From Elgaria multicarinata webbii (Eukaryota > Chordata > Lepidosauria > Squamata > Anguidae): 64,000 nt of DNA. The notes below the pieces were generated by a model. The model made no database searches. It was given only the letters and a program-made list of their open reading frames with translations, and was not told the origin of the DNA. Positions 1 through 12,155 of this stretch are shown one piece after another. How positions within the stretch are numbered: position 1 is the first letter of the stretch; each line of letters begins with the position of its first letter. Where the stretch lies: positions 7,631,206 to 7,695,205 of the forward strand of contig NC_086180.1 in the NCBI RefSeq assembly GCF_023053635.1, read 5' to 3'. A program made the translations under genes and the position numbers.

Positions 1-183
1 CCTGCATGGGGCTCTAGAAATTCGGCTTTCTCGAAAAGAGAAGGCTGATAGAAGTGAGTTTGGCCCATGCTTTGAATGCAGTGTACAAAGTAGGGCCTTG
101 TGGATCTCATTCCAGTGATTTCACATTTGGCCTTTTCAAGGTCCCAGATCTCATTGCAGGATCCATCACGACGCCCGTGAACT

Positions 184-480
184 CAACTTGGTCTGGGCCT
201 CTGCATATCGCTTGTGGCTGAAACTCTCCCCATGGCCTGAGTTCGATCCCAGCGGAAGCTGGTTCTCAGGCAGCCGGCTCGGGTCGACTCAGCCTTCCAT
301 CCTCCCGAGGTCGGTAAAATGAGTCCCCAGTTAGCTGGGGGAAAGGTAATAAAGGCTGGGGAAGGCAACGGCAAACCACCCGCGATAAGGCCTGCCAAGA
401 AAATGTCAGCGAAAGCTGGCGTCCCTCCAAGAGTCAGTAATGACTCAGTGCTTGCACGAGAGGTTCCTTTCCTTTTCCTA
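184..480 (+). mobile_element. Sauria-type SINE
   Basis: A tRNA-like head with a B-box-like GAGTTCGATCC is followed by the family body (GGTCGGTAAAATGAG, then GGCAACGGCAAACCACC) and the BovB-like tail AGTCAGTAATGACTCAGTGCTTGCAC, here split by my reading only for description. It ends in a TTCCTTT-rich run. Related copies lie at 22868-23175 and 46451-46746, both on the - strand. Sauria SINEs are known from squamates and are mobilised by BovB LINEs. Confidence 0.85.
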
Positions 481-1506
481 GTGACTCACTAACTGCGTCG
501 ACATACATTTTCCCCAGGCCTTGCAGTACCTTTTAGCAAACTGCAAATAGAAGTTACTGGCTCTGCTACCTACACATCTTTTTATTTGTCATTGAAGGCC
601 TAAATGGGTAAAAAAGGAAAAAGAACCAACGTTCTCCCATTTTGCAGAAAGTTCCCTGCATGGTCACCTGGAGACGATTCTCATTTGCCATAGGTGACCA
701 GATGAGTGGATGATTGCCAGTATGTTGTACTCCTGCTTATTGAGGTGGGCTTCTCACACCTCCGCAGATGTATTTTCCCTGTAGGGACCAGCCTAACCAT
801 TTTTAGTGTCTCTTTTAAATTTCGGGTTGTTGGTTTGAGATTTAAGCTACCTGATTACTTTTAATGTAAAACTGAAAAACCTGTAATAGGCAGCACAGCC
901 AAAGACTGGCGTAGTTCCTACAGGTTGGCATTGTGATGGCCCTTTGTGTTGCTTTCATTTGGACGATCCGTTCTGGTGCGCGCATCTCTTTGTGACGAGC
1001 AAGATTTCCTCGGACCAGTCGTGTCTGTGTAGCTAATGCAACCGGCTCTTGATGGTCTTGATTCAGAGCTTGCACTTATTGCTCAATTCCATTATTTCCA
1101 TCCTTGTTGGCAAAACCCGGATGAAAACGAAGTAACCTATAGAAAATCTGTCTTGAAAATAACCCCAGATTTGTTGGGATTGGCTGAAACAGGAAATTGC
1201 AGAAGTGGCCATTTAGGAACCTGATGTGTCTGTCTGCCAGGCGTGCTCTGGTTGCCTTCTATATTTGTGCGGTTCTTGAGAATGATGCAGGAACAAGTGG
1301 GAGCCCACAAAATGTTTATCTTAATTCATGGGTGCAGCACCTCAGGCTTGGTTTTTTTTAATCTGGTCCTCTGGGGTTCCCCAAAGGGTCACGCCTGTTT
1401 TCCCCAAATACCGATTGTTTGGGGGTTTCCCAGATTTTGTGCCATATGTTCCCCATTCTCAAATGCCTCTCCTAAGGCTGACTGGCAGCAAGAGCTTTAA
1501 GACATA
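481..1506. other. no recognised feature
   Basis: About 1 kb of A/T-rich DNA with only short open frames in both strands. I recognise no repeat family or exon here. It could be first-intron or upstream DNA of SMOX. Confidence 0.4.
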
Positions 1507-1962
1507 ATAGAATCATAGAACAGTAGAATTGGAAGGGGTGTATAAGGCCATCGAGTCCAACCCCCTGCTCAGTGAAGGAATCCACCCTAAAGCATCCCTG
1601 ACAGATGGTTGTCCAGCTGCCTCTTGAATGCCTCTAATGTGGGAGAGCCCACAACCTCCCTAGGTAACTGGTTCCATTGTCGTACTGCTCTAACAGTCAG
1701 GAAGTTTTTCCTGATGTCCAGCTGGAATCTGGCTTCCTTTAACTTGCGCCCATTATTCCGTGTCCTGCACTCTGGGAGGATCGAGAAGAGATCCTGGCCC
1801 TCCTCTGTGTGACGACCTGTTAAGTATTTGAAGAGTGCTCTCATGTCTCCCCTCAATCTTCTCTTCTCCAGGCTAAACATGCCCAGTTGTTTCAGTCTCT
1901 CTTCATAGGGCTTTGTTTCTATTTCTATTTCCTAGATGTAGAACTTGGTATTTATCCCTGGC
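1507..1962 (-). mobile_element. CR1 LINE, 3' end
   Basis: Reads on the - strand as the C-terminus of the CR1 reverse transcriptase protein ([16 protein letters not shown], then [20 protein letters not shown]). It ends in the CR1 3' signature ATTCTATGATTCTAT-like octamers. 5' truncated, with an internal deletion near 1920 that joins the EERLKQL segment to an upstream piece equivalent to 8450-8500. Confidence 0.9.
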
Positions 1963-1965
1963 ATA

Positions 1966-2085
1966 TTTGGTCCCGCCCCTTTCCTTTTGGCCCCGCCCAC
2001 TACTGGAATGCAGCCCCCGAGAGTTTCTCCAGAATGGAAAATGGAATTTGGCCCTCAGGATGAAAGAGGTTCAACACCACTGTCT
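1966..2085 (-). mobile_element. old hAT-like DNA transposon fragment
   Basis: The reverse complement reads AACCTCTTTCATCCTGAGGG, then a GGGCGGGGCCAAA segment. The same arrangement recurs at 14725-14830, 35903-36010 and 54665-54790. The style matches degraded hAT elements of amniotes; the exact family is not assigned. Confidence 0.5.
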
Positions 2086-2159
2086 TAATTCTTCTCTTGT
2101 CCCCAATGTAGAGTCTCATCCCATACCCGAGAAAGGGCATGGCATGGCACTGGGAGGCT

Positions 2160-2206
2160 GTCTCTCTCTCTCTTTCTCTCTCTCTCTTTCTCTCTCTCTC
2201 TCCTTT
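2160..2206 (+). repeat. (CT)n microsatellite
   Basis: Interrupted CT run with a few TTT steps, followed by a C/T-rich stretch. Confidence 0.95.
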
Positions 2207-2479
2207 TCTCCCTCCTGCACTTCCAAAGGGATCACAGAGCTTGATTCGGGCATAGCAGGCTGCATTCTACCCCTGAGGCCAAATCCCCCGAAGCGATTGT
2301 TTGGGTGTTGGGTTGCCTGATGGGGAAAGACATGCTTGGGCAACGTAAGACGGCCACAGATTGGCATTCAACATGTGATGCCTGAGAGACGTTACTTGCC
2401 AAGTGCTGATCAAAGCCACCGCCTTATTGATCTCCCCTATACACTTTTCATCCCTGCTGGTCAGATCAGATTAGTGATT

Positions 2480-2745
2480 CATGGAATCATAGAATCGTAG
2501 AGTTGGAAGGGGCCTATATGGCCACCGAGTCCAACCCCCTGCTCAATGCAGGAATCCACCTTAAAGCATTCCTGACTGATGGCTGTCCAGCTGCCTCTTG
2601 AATGCCTCTAAGGTGGGAGAGCCCACGACCTCCATAGGTCATGGATTCCATTGTCGTACTGCTCTAACAGTCAGGAGGTTTTTCCTGATGTCCAGCCGGA
2701 ATCTGGTCCCCTGTAACTTGAGCCCATGAGTCTGTGTCCTGCATT
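2480..2745 (-). mobile_element. CR1 LINE, 3' end
   Basis: Starts with the inverted CR1 tail (ATGGAATCATAGAATCGTAG) and continues through the segments coding for the RT C-terminus. The copy stops near the CRTQ/GLKLQ region, so it is 5' truncated to about 265 bp. Confidence 0.88.
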
Positions 2746-3177
2746 TGAGAATTAATGAATTGGTACTCTTAGCTACCCCATCTTTTGATCAGGTTCCTTA
2801 GCTCTCCTGTCTGTCTCTTCCATCCCCAAATATGTCCACGCACCCTTCCAGATTGAAGGGCTTTGAGGTTTCTACAGGTCCTTTCCCCACCTTGGTGTCC
2901 TATCCCTGTTGCCATTTTCCTCACATCTCCTTCAGCATCCTTCCCTCGAGCTCCTGGTTGTCAATTCATTGTCTGTCCTTTACCTCAGTTGTAGGCTGTG
3001 TGGTGCCTGTGGCCTCCAATATGCCCTCGGACACCTTTCTTGGCACCTGCCACGGTGCTCTACCTCTCCTGCTTTTTTTTTTTTAATTAACACATTTTCT
3101 TGCTGGCAACTTGGACCCCTGTGAAATAGATTGTCTATCACCTGGGACCTTTCCCCAGACCTCATCCTACATCTAGG

Positions 3178-3246
3178 TTTAAATGTTATGAACCATTCGG
3201 AGAGATCCAGCTATTGGGCAGTATAGAAATGAAATCAATAAAATAC
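3178..3246 (+). mobile_element. L2-group LINE tail (subfamily A)
   Basis: Shows the 3' signature shared by many copies in this window: GAACC..CGGAGAG.., GGGCAGTATAGAAATG, then AATAAAA. Only the last 70 bp are recognisable; 2746-3177 upstream is T/C-rich and may be degraded LINE sequence. Confidence 0.6.
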
Positions 3247-3261
3247 ACCGCTGTCACTAGG

Positions 3262-3962
3262 GTTGTGCAAGATCTCACACACACTTTATTGCATATTAGC
3301 CAGGTAGGCCATTCTCATACAAACAGAATAATTGCACACCCAGCTGCCAACTCACCGCAGCCGAAAGAGTAATACAATCATTAATAACATTAATAACATC
3401 ATAGACAGCCAGGTTGTCTTATTTATGTTAACTATATGGTATCAACAGGCTATAATTTGATCCTATAAGGTAGTCAGGAACTTCCTCACCTCCAGCGCCC
3501 GATGTACAAATTTTGCAGACCTAAATGATATATAATGATCAGAGCCTAACAGAAGTATTTGAGTTGCCTTTTTGGGTGGCACGTAATTAAACCTAGGAAT
3601 TAAAGGCTCAAGATATTGCTTCCTCAATTCCGCATACATTGGGCATTCGACTAGAAAATGTGTCATATCCTCAATTTTGGGGCAGCCAGCTGGGCAGTCT
3701 GCTTTCACGCGCCTTCACCTCCATCAACTGGAGTGAATTTAAACTGCACCGGGTGAATAACCATCTTAGCTCATATGAAGTAAGAGAGGTTAAATATAAA
3801 GGGATCTTTCCCGGGGTAGTACTTATACTTTTATATGTTGTATTTGAGTGGCTCATTTCAACAACAGCCAGTGATGACTGGAGATCGCAGTCAAAGAATC
3901 TCCTGGAGATCTCGTCCTTAGCACCATCAAACCCCCTCATAAGGAGGTAGTGCAAGATCTTA
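3262..3962 (-). mobile_element. non-LTR LINE 3' end with C-terminal zinc knuckle
   Basis: On the - strand two adjoining frames read SLTSYELRWLFTRCSLNSL and then CPAGCPKIEDMTHFLVECPMY. That is the C-x3-C..H-x4-C knuckle found at the C-terminus of several non-LTR retrotransposon ORF2 proteins. One frame change separates the pieces. A related copy lies at 7075-7722. The clade cannot be named from this fragment. Confidence 0.7.
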
Positions 3963-5202
3963 ATCTAGTGCAACTGACAGATTCCCCTTCCCTCACAGAA
4001 GCTGACCCCAATATTCTGACAGCTGCTCCCTGAATAGTTGGAACTCATGAGCAACATTTGAGGACAACGTTCCGTGTCATCTCCACTCTCAGTGTACTGC
4101 AGCTTCTTATCACCTCAGAAGGCTTGCAATCCTCTGCCGGCTCTTAAAACCGATCAGCTGGGTGGGTTTTGGGCAGGAGAGTTATTCCAGCTGTCAGCCG
4201 TGGAGCTGAGAAATTCCCTGGTACTATACGACTCTATACACGTTGCATTTTACAAGCTTGGCACACCATATAATGTGATCCTGAAATTCTCCTGGCTCCA
4301 TGGTACTGTCATCAACTTAGTTACATACCAATTTAGCTTGTTTTAGAAGTTTAGACCTTTTTTTGGTGCCATGGGATTTAATTGTCTTCCCTCTGTGGAT
4401 TCACGTGGCGGACGCGAAGAGGGTGGTGTCTGAACTGGGGAAATTGGCAGCAAAATAGATCCATTTCTGTCATTTGTCCTGACTAGGGATTATCAGGCTG
4501 TTGCTTCAGTATAGGGGAAATGAGCAGTTTTCCAAAATGTAAGGTTGTTTTCTCAACCTGGCACCTTCCAGATGCTGTCTGGCTGGTAATGGGACTTGTA
4601 GTCCAGCACATCTATCAGGCATTGGGTTGGAAAAGGCTGATGCTAGAGGTATACATTGATTTACACAATTACGTTGTTTGGCTGGAAGAATAATCAATAT
4701 GAGGTCTGTGTGAGAGAGTTCTTACTTTTTTTTTTTGGCACATCAAGCTGGCATCAAAGTAGCCACCATACATGGGTCATAGGCCTCCTTACATGGCTTG
4801 TGGGCTACGCCCGGCTTGGTGTACACGGTCCACCTCCTGTACGTGTAGCCTGCTTCAAACTGCAAATCAGAAGGCCGTGTGGCTTATGAACTGTGTTTCG
4901 CTTGAAGGTTCCCTTATTCAATGAGATGCTCCTGAAGACAAAGGCTAAAAATGTTCCTTAGATCATCGCTGGATATAGACTGGGGCTCTTTACAAGAAGG
5001 CGTGTTGGTTGGAAGAGAGGGTGCGTTGATGCTGTTTGCCTCTTGCTCTACTCAATGGACACAATGAAACCTCTTTGAAAGGAGTAGGTTAGATGCTTAA
5101 ACCTCCTTCGAGCATCTCACGGGAGTGGCTTAGGTGTGGGGAAGGAAGAGAGGGGAGAATGTAGAACCCATGTCTCTCCACGGTGGCTCCCTGAATACTA
5201 CT
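3963..5202. other. mostly unrecognised DNA with one hAT MITE
   Basis: Contains a degraded palindromic hAT MITE at about 4548-4643 (TCTCAACCTGG.. then GGACTTGTAGTCCAGCAC.. then GGGTTGGAAAAGGCTG) and an (ACT)n run at 5198-5216. Otherwise no gene or repeat is recognised. Confidence 0.45.
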
Positions 5203-5765
5203 ACTACTACTACTAAATATTTATTTGTTACCCGCCTCTCCCTCTGGATCGAGGCGGGGTACAACACAAATGCAAAACACCATAAAATACATATGATAGA
5301 TTAAAATATAAAACTAATACATTATTAAAAAGCAGCACATTATTAAAAGGCATCTTAAAATTCCAATGGGTAGGCCTGCCGGAAGAGATCAGTCTTTATG
5401 GCTTTCTTAAATTCTGGAAGACCCTTTAAGTTGACGAATCTCTCCCGGCAGGCCGTTCCACAATCTGGGAGTGGCAGAAGAAAAGGTCCTCTGGGTAATG
5501 GTTGTCAGCCTTGTTTTTGTTGAGTGGAGTAGATTCTTCCCAGAGGACCTGAGTGTGCGGGGCGGATTGTACGGGAGAAGGCGATCCCGCAGGTAGCCTG
5601 GGCCCAAACCATGTAGGGCCTTAAAGGTGATAACCAACCCTTTATACTTCGCCCAGAAACTAACTGGCAGCCAGTGTAATGATTTTAAAGCTGGCGTAAT
5701 ATGGTCACCCCTAGATGTATCGGTGACCAATAACGATCCGTTCAGTAAAAACTCTTGCCTCAAAC
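5203..5765 (-). mobile_element. L2-group LINE, RT C-terminus and 3'UTR
   Basis: The - strand frame reads DHITPALKSLHWLPVSF, FKALHGLGPGYLRDRLLPY and SSATPRLWNGLPGEIRQL, the conserved C-terminal block of L2-clade ORF2. The + strand side begins with the A/T-rich tail (TATTTATTTGTTACCCGCC). 5' truncated. Confidence 0.88.
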
Positions 5766-7070
5766 AAGTAACTGGAATAGTAATGATAATAAAGTAATGC
5801 ATAATAGAACAGCAGTGTTTCAATCATTCATTTACTAAATGTAATATAATTCCATTCAGTAACCTAGCCTAACTAATACAGGAATGAATGAATGAATGAA
5901 AAACAGCTTCCACAAATGCCTCCATAATAGGCTCTATAAAGTATCTTACTGCTGCAAGTTCCCTTTTGCATATGGCAATGGAATTGCAGCCCACCTTCCC
6001 CCCCCCCAGCTTTATTTTAGCACGAAGAGCCGCCCTGAACTGAGAGGGCCATTTTAGACAAGCAACGCTTTTCACGGTTTTGCAGGTTCATTGTCTCTGA
6101 CAGTATGTCACGCCCGGACTAGACACAACACCGTTCATGCGGTTATCAGTTGCCATTAAAAAAGAAGTAGTAGTAAATAGCAGGCCTGGGAAGCTCAGTC
6201 CAGATTGGGACTCTGTTGGGAGAAGGTGGGGCTTTAACCCTTTGCTCCCTTTTCAATCCTGAGCGGACCGACCCCCCCTCCACCGGAAGCTGCCGTTTGC
6301 TCCAATGGAACTTTTCATTCCTGTGCAAATAGCAGTGGGAAGGGGGATCTGGATTGGAGCCACAGGGGCAAAGGTTAAAGCCCCGCTATCCCCACCAGGG
6401 TCCTAATCCGGATTGCCTCCCTCCACTTGCTTGCTGCTTACTCAAAAAAACAAGCCCCCCCCCACTTACTCATGCAATTGCTCATTGCGGCGTCCTGTCT
6501 GGTGTGGCTTTAAGACTTCCCCCCCAAACCGGTCCGTTTTCTCTCTTTGTGCCTAGTTTTTAACTGGCTTATCTGATAAGGAAGAGCTGGGTGGGGAGAA
6601 GTGTTTTTGTGATTTTGTAGAACCAGCCGAGCTAGATAAAACCTGAGTTCCTACTTTGGAGATACCTCAGCAGCCAATGGAGACTGGTGGGCAGCTTCAT
6701 TCATGCTTCTTTTAAGAGCGGCCTTTTGATGTGCGATCCTCCTGCCCGCAAGAAACAGCAGGAGATAAGCTGAACAAATAGGACCGGAGCCCACATTCCA
6801 TGGGGATGGGGTGGGGACCCTTGAATGCTATATGACGCATGCACGCCGAAAAACGATGAGCCGTAAACATTTGCAGTGTCACACAATGCCTGGTGTTCCA
6901 AGGGGAGATGAAACTGCAGAGGGGGAAATTTCCTTAAAAAGAAAATGCATTCCAAGTGTCCACAGGCTGTCTTAGGTGGCCACGCAGGCATCGCTAAAAT
7001 AGAGGCAATGCATCAGCAAAGAGGAGGACAGAAGAGGACGCTGGGTTGCATAGCATGAGTGTCTGCTTAC
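5766..7070. other. no recognised feature
   Basis: About 1.3 kb with several C or G homopolymer runs (for example near 6000, 6272 and 6456) and short open frames only. No repeat family, exon or CpG island is recognised. Confidence 0.4.
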
Positions 7071-7074
7071 TTAT

Positions 7075-7722
7075 CATCATTGTTATTTATTACGGTCACA
7101 GACCAGCAAAATCAACACCAAAACATACAAAGGATAGATAAAAAGTGACATAAAAACAAAATATAGCTTGGTGAGTTGCTTCTCTCAGAAGGATTGCAAT
7201 GTTATTTTTCTAATTTGCATTGAGGTCATGAGAAACTTAAGAGACCCTTTCAGTAATATGGGAGGACACATCCCTTAACGGATTAATACCATCGTTGTGG
7301 GGCTACATCCAGAAAAGGCTGTTAATAAAGGAAAGACTAACTTTTTTTCTGCATTCCTCATGCATGTTATAGTGCAAAATGACATGTTCAACAGATTCTG
7401 TTGCTCTAAAACAGCCTTCCTCAACCTTGGGCGCTCCAGATGTGTTGGACTACAACTCCTGGCTGGGGCATTCTGGGAGATGCAGTCCAACACATCTGGA
7501 GCGCCCCAGGTTGAGGAAGGCTGCTCTAGAACCACAGGGACATATCCATTCATCAACCGGGATCTTACTAAATCGTCCTTCTAGTAATGCTGATGGCAAC
7601 ATATTAAAGTGAGCGAGGGTAAATGCTCTCCTATACTTGGGCATGGTTAAAGCATACAGATATGAAGCTGCAGTGAGCTCATAGTTATTAAAATTATTGT
7701 AGAGCAGCGGAGAGCAAGATTT
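7075..7722 (-). mobile_element. zinc-knuckle LINE 3' end, interrupted by a MITE
   Basis: The - strand frame reads PKYRRAFTLAHFNMLPSALL, then GRFSKIPVDEWICPCGS; the frame is then broken by a hAT MITE (7412-7523) and resumes as LLNMSFCTITCMRNAEKKLV. This resembles the knuckle LINE at 3262-3962. The inverted 3' end lies near 7075 (TATTTATTACGG). Confidence 0.72.
7412..7523. mobile_element. palindromic hAT MITE with 8-bp TSD
   Basis: Terminal inverted repeats CAGCCTTCCTCAACC and GGTTGAGGAAGGCTG enclose a near-palindrome (GTTGGACTACAACTCC against the inverse). Flanks CTCTAAAA (7404-7411) and CTCTAGAA (7524-7531) are an 8 bp target duplication with one difference, as expected for the hAT superfamily. 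It interrupts an older LINE. Confidence 0.9.
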
Positions 7723-8515
7723 CATAGAATCATAGAATAGCAGAGTTGGAAGGGGCCTACAAGGCCATCGAGTCCAACCCCCTGCTCAATGCAGGAATCC
7801 ACCCTAAAGCATCCCTGACAGAGGGTTGTCCAGCTGCCTCTTGAATGCCTCTAGTGTGGGAGAGCCCGCCACCTCCCTAGGTAACTGATTCCATTGTCGT
7901 ACTGCTCTAACAGGAAGTTTTTCCTGATGTCCAGCTGGAATCTGGCTTCCTTTAACTTGAGCCCGTTATTCCGTGTCCTGCACTCTGGGAGGATGGAGAA
8001 GAGATCCTGGCCCTCCTCTGTGTGACAACCTTTTAAGTATTTGAAGCGTGCTATCATGTCTCCTATTAATCTTCTCTTCTTCAGGCTAAACATGCCCAGT
8101 TCTTTCAGTCTCTCTTCATAGGGCTTTGTTTTCAGACCCCTGATCATCCTGGTTTTTCCTCCTCTGAACACGCTCCAGCTTGTCTGTGTCCTTCTTGAAT
8201 TGTGGAGCCCAGAACTGGATGCAATACTCTAGATGAGGCCTAACCAGGGCCAAATAGAGAGGAACCAGTACCTCCCGTGATTTGGAAGCTATACTTCTAT
8301 TAATGCAGCCCAAAATAGCATTTGCCTTTCTTGCAGCCATATCACACTGTTGGCTCCTATTCAGCTTGTGATCTACAACAATTCCAAGATCCTTCTCGTT
8401 TGTAGTATTGCTGAGCCAAGTATTCCCCATCTTGTAACTGTGCCTTTGGTTTCTATTTCCTAAATGTAGAACTTGGCATTTATCCCTATTAAATTTCATC
8501 CTGTTGTTTTCAGCC
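7723..8515 (-). mobile_element. CR1 LINE, longest copy here
   Basis: About 790 bp. The - strand reads [53 protein letters not shown], then [19 protein letters not shown] and the inverted CR1 tail at 7723. One frame change lies near 8150 and a small deletion near 7913. 5' truncated within the RT domain. Confidence 0.93.
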
Positions 8516-9014
8516 CAGCTTACTTAGTCAGCTAACTTAGTTAGACGGAAATGTAGAAGTAATTACGATAACAAATAGAAATGCCCTACATCTCAGCATA
8601 GCGGTGGGAGACGGGAAGACTGACCAGGTGTTCCGCGTGGGCCCGCTCAGTCTGCTGTCCGGGTGCCCACTGTTGATGGGCAACTGCATGACCCCTGCTG
8701 CTCTCCCGTCTTTATCTTTGAACAAGGCTGGGACTGGGCACCCCTTAAAGAGAGGATGCCTTTGAACAGAGGGCTGTAAGGTAGGACACGTGGGCACTCT
8801 ACCTATGTGGAAGTGTGCGAAGGTCAAGAAGACTATCAATGGCTCTGGTCCTCATCATCCAGTATGAAGAGGCGGTATGCCTCTCTGTATGGGTTTCTGG
8901 AGAACATGAGCTGGAGTGTGCTAAATTGCCCTTATGTCCTGCTTTGTAGGCTGGGGGGCGTGTAATCTGTCTGGCTACCGTGTGGACAGAATGCCAGACT
9001 GGGTGGGCCTTTGG
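8516..9014. other. no recognised feature
   Basis: Unique-looking DNA with no open frame above about 100 codons and no repeat signature that I recognise. Confidence 0.4.
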
Positions 9015-9134
9015 TCTGATCCATCTTGTGACTTTCCACCTGATAACACAGCCTTTCCCAGCCTGGAGCCCTGCAGTTGTCTTGGACTATCAACCCCATA
9101 ATCCTCGCCCAGCTGTAGCCCAGCTCATCTGCAG
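9015..9134 (+). repeat. 120-bp direct repeat, copy A
   Basis: Matches 9623-9742 at 118 of 120 positions by eye. Contains the 5' half of a hAT-like MITE (CAGCCTTTCCCAGCCTGG). Here the MITE breaks off after CTCATCTGCAG. Confidence 0.93.
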
Positions 9135-9622
9135 AAGTTTATCCTGCATATACCTGTCTACATAAACTTGAGATATTAGTTGTGCAACCAGGTATAACTT
9201 GGGAGCCAAGCCTCTTGAAGATGGGAGGGAATGCCTAGTCCCCCATCTTTTTTGTCACATTCTTGAAGCCAACTTTGGGTCTTATAGAAACTCCCTATAT
9301 CTGGGGCACAAAAAGTTGTTTTAAACATTTGTATAATATGTTTTAAAAATCCACACCTCATTTTCTCCCCGCTGAGGAAGACCTTTTATGGTTGAAACGC
9401 GTTTGGGAGTTTTGTTTGATGTCTGTTGTATGTGGACCATTCTGTTTACATTTTAAATGTACGTATTTGTTTTAAGATTAAAAATATTTTCTACTAACAA
9501 TATGATTTTATTGTAATTAGCATAGTTATACCTAAATTGGATATATTGTTTTTAATCAGTTTCCCTAAACTTATTTTGCTTTCAGGTTTGGTTTTGGTTT
9601 AAGATAACACTTTTTTCACACT
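9135..9622. mobile_element. 488-bp insert between direct repeats
   Basis: A/T-rich insert with the motif GAGGAAGACC..GTTGAAACGCGTTTGGG near 9373-9408. A related motif (GAAGACACCCCGGTGTCGAAACACG) occurs in the insert at 16600-16955. The flanking 120 bp repeats suggest an insertion with a very long target duplication or a local duplication. Family not assigned. Confidence 0.5.
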
Positions 9623-9742
9623 TCTGATCCATCTTGTGGCTTTCCACCTGATAACACAGCCTTTCCCAGCCTGGAGCCCTGCAGTTGTCTTGGACTATCA
9701 ACCCCATAATCTTCGCCCAGCTGTAGCCCAGCTCATCTGCAG
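9623..9742 (+). repeat. 120-bp direct repeat, copy B
   Basis: Second copy of the repeat at 9015-9134. Here the MITE runs on to its other terminal repeat (GGTTGGGGAAGGCTG, ending near 9765), so this copy keeps the original junction. Confidence 0.93.
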
Positions 9743-9770
9743 TGTTTCTGGTTGGGGAAGGCTGCGTTAG

Positions 9771-10590
9771 CAGCTTTCTAGCTGTCCTCTTCTTAGTCCT
9801 CCGCAGTCCTCTCCAGCTGGCAGCTGGGCTTCCCGGATAGGATGGGTGATCAAAGGCCAGATCCCCAAGCCCAAGAGCTCTTCCTGGCTGTGGTGTGCCT
9901 CTTTGTGCCCTCCACCCTACTCTACCCACAGCCCTTCCCTGGCACGGTTCATGCGGGCTCCCCTCCAGCTGCTGCCTCCACCTCATCCCTGATCGGTGTG
10001 CACCCCAAATGCCTTGTGTGTGTAGAGTCCCTCTGGTTTCATACGGCGTGCTTTGCTTTTAACACCAGGCCTAGCGGCCAAGTCCCATATCTTCAGGCCC
10101 CGAAACGTGTGTTTTGTGGTTGCCAGAGAGGCAGAAGCCGGGCTTGCATCATTCCTCCGCTCAGCACGTTTTCACGGCGTGGTGTCAGGAGTATTTTCCC
10201 TTGACCACAAAATTGCCACTCCTGTAGGGTCCACAGGCCTATAAAAAGAAGCACGAAGTTAAAAATTCTGTGCATTTTCTGAAAATGACATCTCTGATGA
10301 CCGGGTGGAGGCCTCTGTCGCTTCCAAACCTTTTATTCTCCGGGTTGAGAAACATTTATATTCCAAGCTGCTCTTGCAGGCCCTTTCAGTGTGTCCCACT
10401 TAACGCCGCTTGGCTCTCGTTTTCGGATCTGCCAGTCCTTGAGCTTCCGACGTTTCTCCAGAATTGATTGCTGTGCTGGACCAAAGGATTGAAAAGGGTC
10501 TCAAGGTGATAGAGCACACACAGAGGAGGGGGAAGAGGACAGAGAATTGCCAGCCTAATGCGGTGACCCCGTTTGCGTGTCTTTCCTTGG
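9771..10590. other. no recognised feature upstream of the first coding exon
   Basis: No repeat is recognised. The stretch shows no dense CpG cluster, so the SMOX promoter is unlikely to be here and the stretch is probably intronic. Confidence 0.4.
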
Positions 10591-10602
10591 CAGGTTCCTT
10601 AG

Positions 10603-11086
<484 letters not shown>

Positions 11087-11232
11087 TTACCTTTGGCGTA
11101 TTTTTTACTCCCCTACGGGTTTTCCTTCTTTTCGCACTCACAGTGGTCTGACAGATGCCCAGAGGAAGCTCAGCAGCCGTTAAAGTGATGGTCTTCCTTG
11201 CTGTTTGTCCCCAAAGCATCTAATATTCCTCA

Positions 11233-12155
11233 GGGCTGGAGATGTAAAATTTCCGGAAATTTTGAAGCCATGAAAAGAAAAACACCCACTTTTTCCCCTG
11301 TTTTTTTTTCTGGGGGGAAAACGGAAATTTTTGGAAAAATTGAAATAATGCGATATTAGCACTTTTTACAGATTGAAAGTCACTTCGTGACTTTAGGAAC
11401 ATAAAATGTAATTATGTCTAAGTTGGTTTGGCGTAAAATTATTACATTTGGTATATTAAAAGTAGTGTATTCAAACAATCATTACAAATTTAATTTACTT
11501 TTTTTGGTAACAAATGGAGCTACAAGCTCCTGAACTGTTAGGAACATCTGAACTGTAAGGAACCACTTTGGTTCTGCCAGTTTAAGAGGCGCAGGCAAAT
11601 AACAATATATATATATATTTTAAGAAACAACAGCAGAAGAAACCACCAACATTAGTAACAAAGAAAATTATTTATGTCTCCGCTAGTCCTCCAGTGTCAA
11701 GACATAAATCCTCCATTACCATAAAAAGAACTGAGAAAAGGGGGACAAAGATTCAATGAATATGCATGAAATTTAATCAGACTCATTTTCTGACCTATAG
11801 CTATGACTACTTAGTTTCAGTCCCTGCTTCAGTGGCAGTGCTGCCCCCTAGAGGCAGATATGCATCTTCCTCTTGCATTTGAGAGTTGTAGTCTCAGTTT
11901 GCAACCTCGGACTTGGTGCACAGAAATTGTAATAATCTGATGCTGTACAGTTTTTAGAAATCATTTGGAGAAGTAAATACCTGAACATCTTGTCTTAGAC
12001 ATTTTATTCATCATGCTAAAATAAAACATTCCGTAATCCGTTTTTTCTTCATTTTTTTTCAATTTTTCGGAAAAAAATCCAAAAAAAGGCTTCGGAAAAA
12101 AACGAAACCCCCCCGGTTCCCCCCCCCCGAATTTTTCCGGGTTTTTTCCAGCCTT
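11233..12155. mobile_element. candidate non-autonomous DNA transposon
   Basis: The left end reads GGGCTGGAGATGTAAAATTTCCGG. The right end, inverted, reads GGCTGGAAAAAACCCGGAAAA. Both are followed by GGAAA/TTTCC-rich tracts (11260-11345 and 12040-12145). These look like loose terminal inverted repeats around about 900 bp with no coding potential. No target duplication was verified. Confidence 0.45.

Noticed and set aside
1-10593. SMOX promoter and noncoding first exon
   Set aside because: No dense CpG region or credible exon-donor was recognised; the true first exon may lie to the left of the window.
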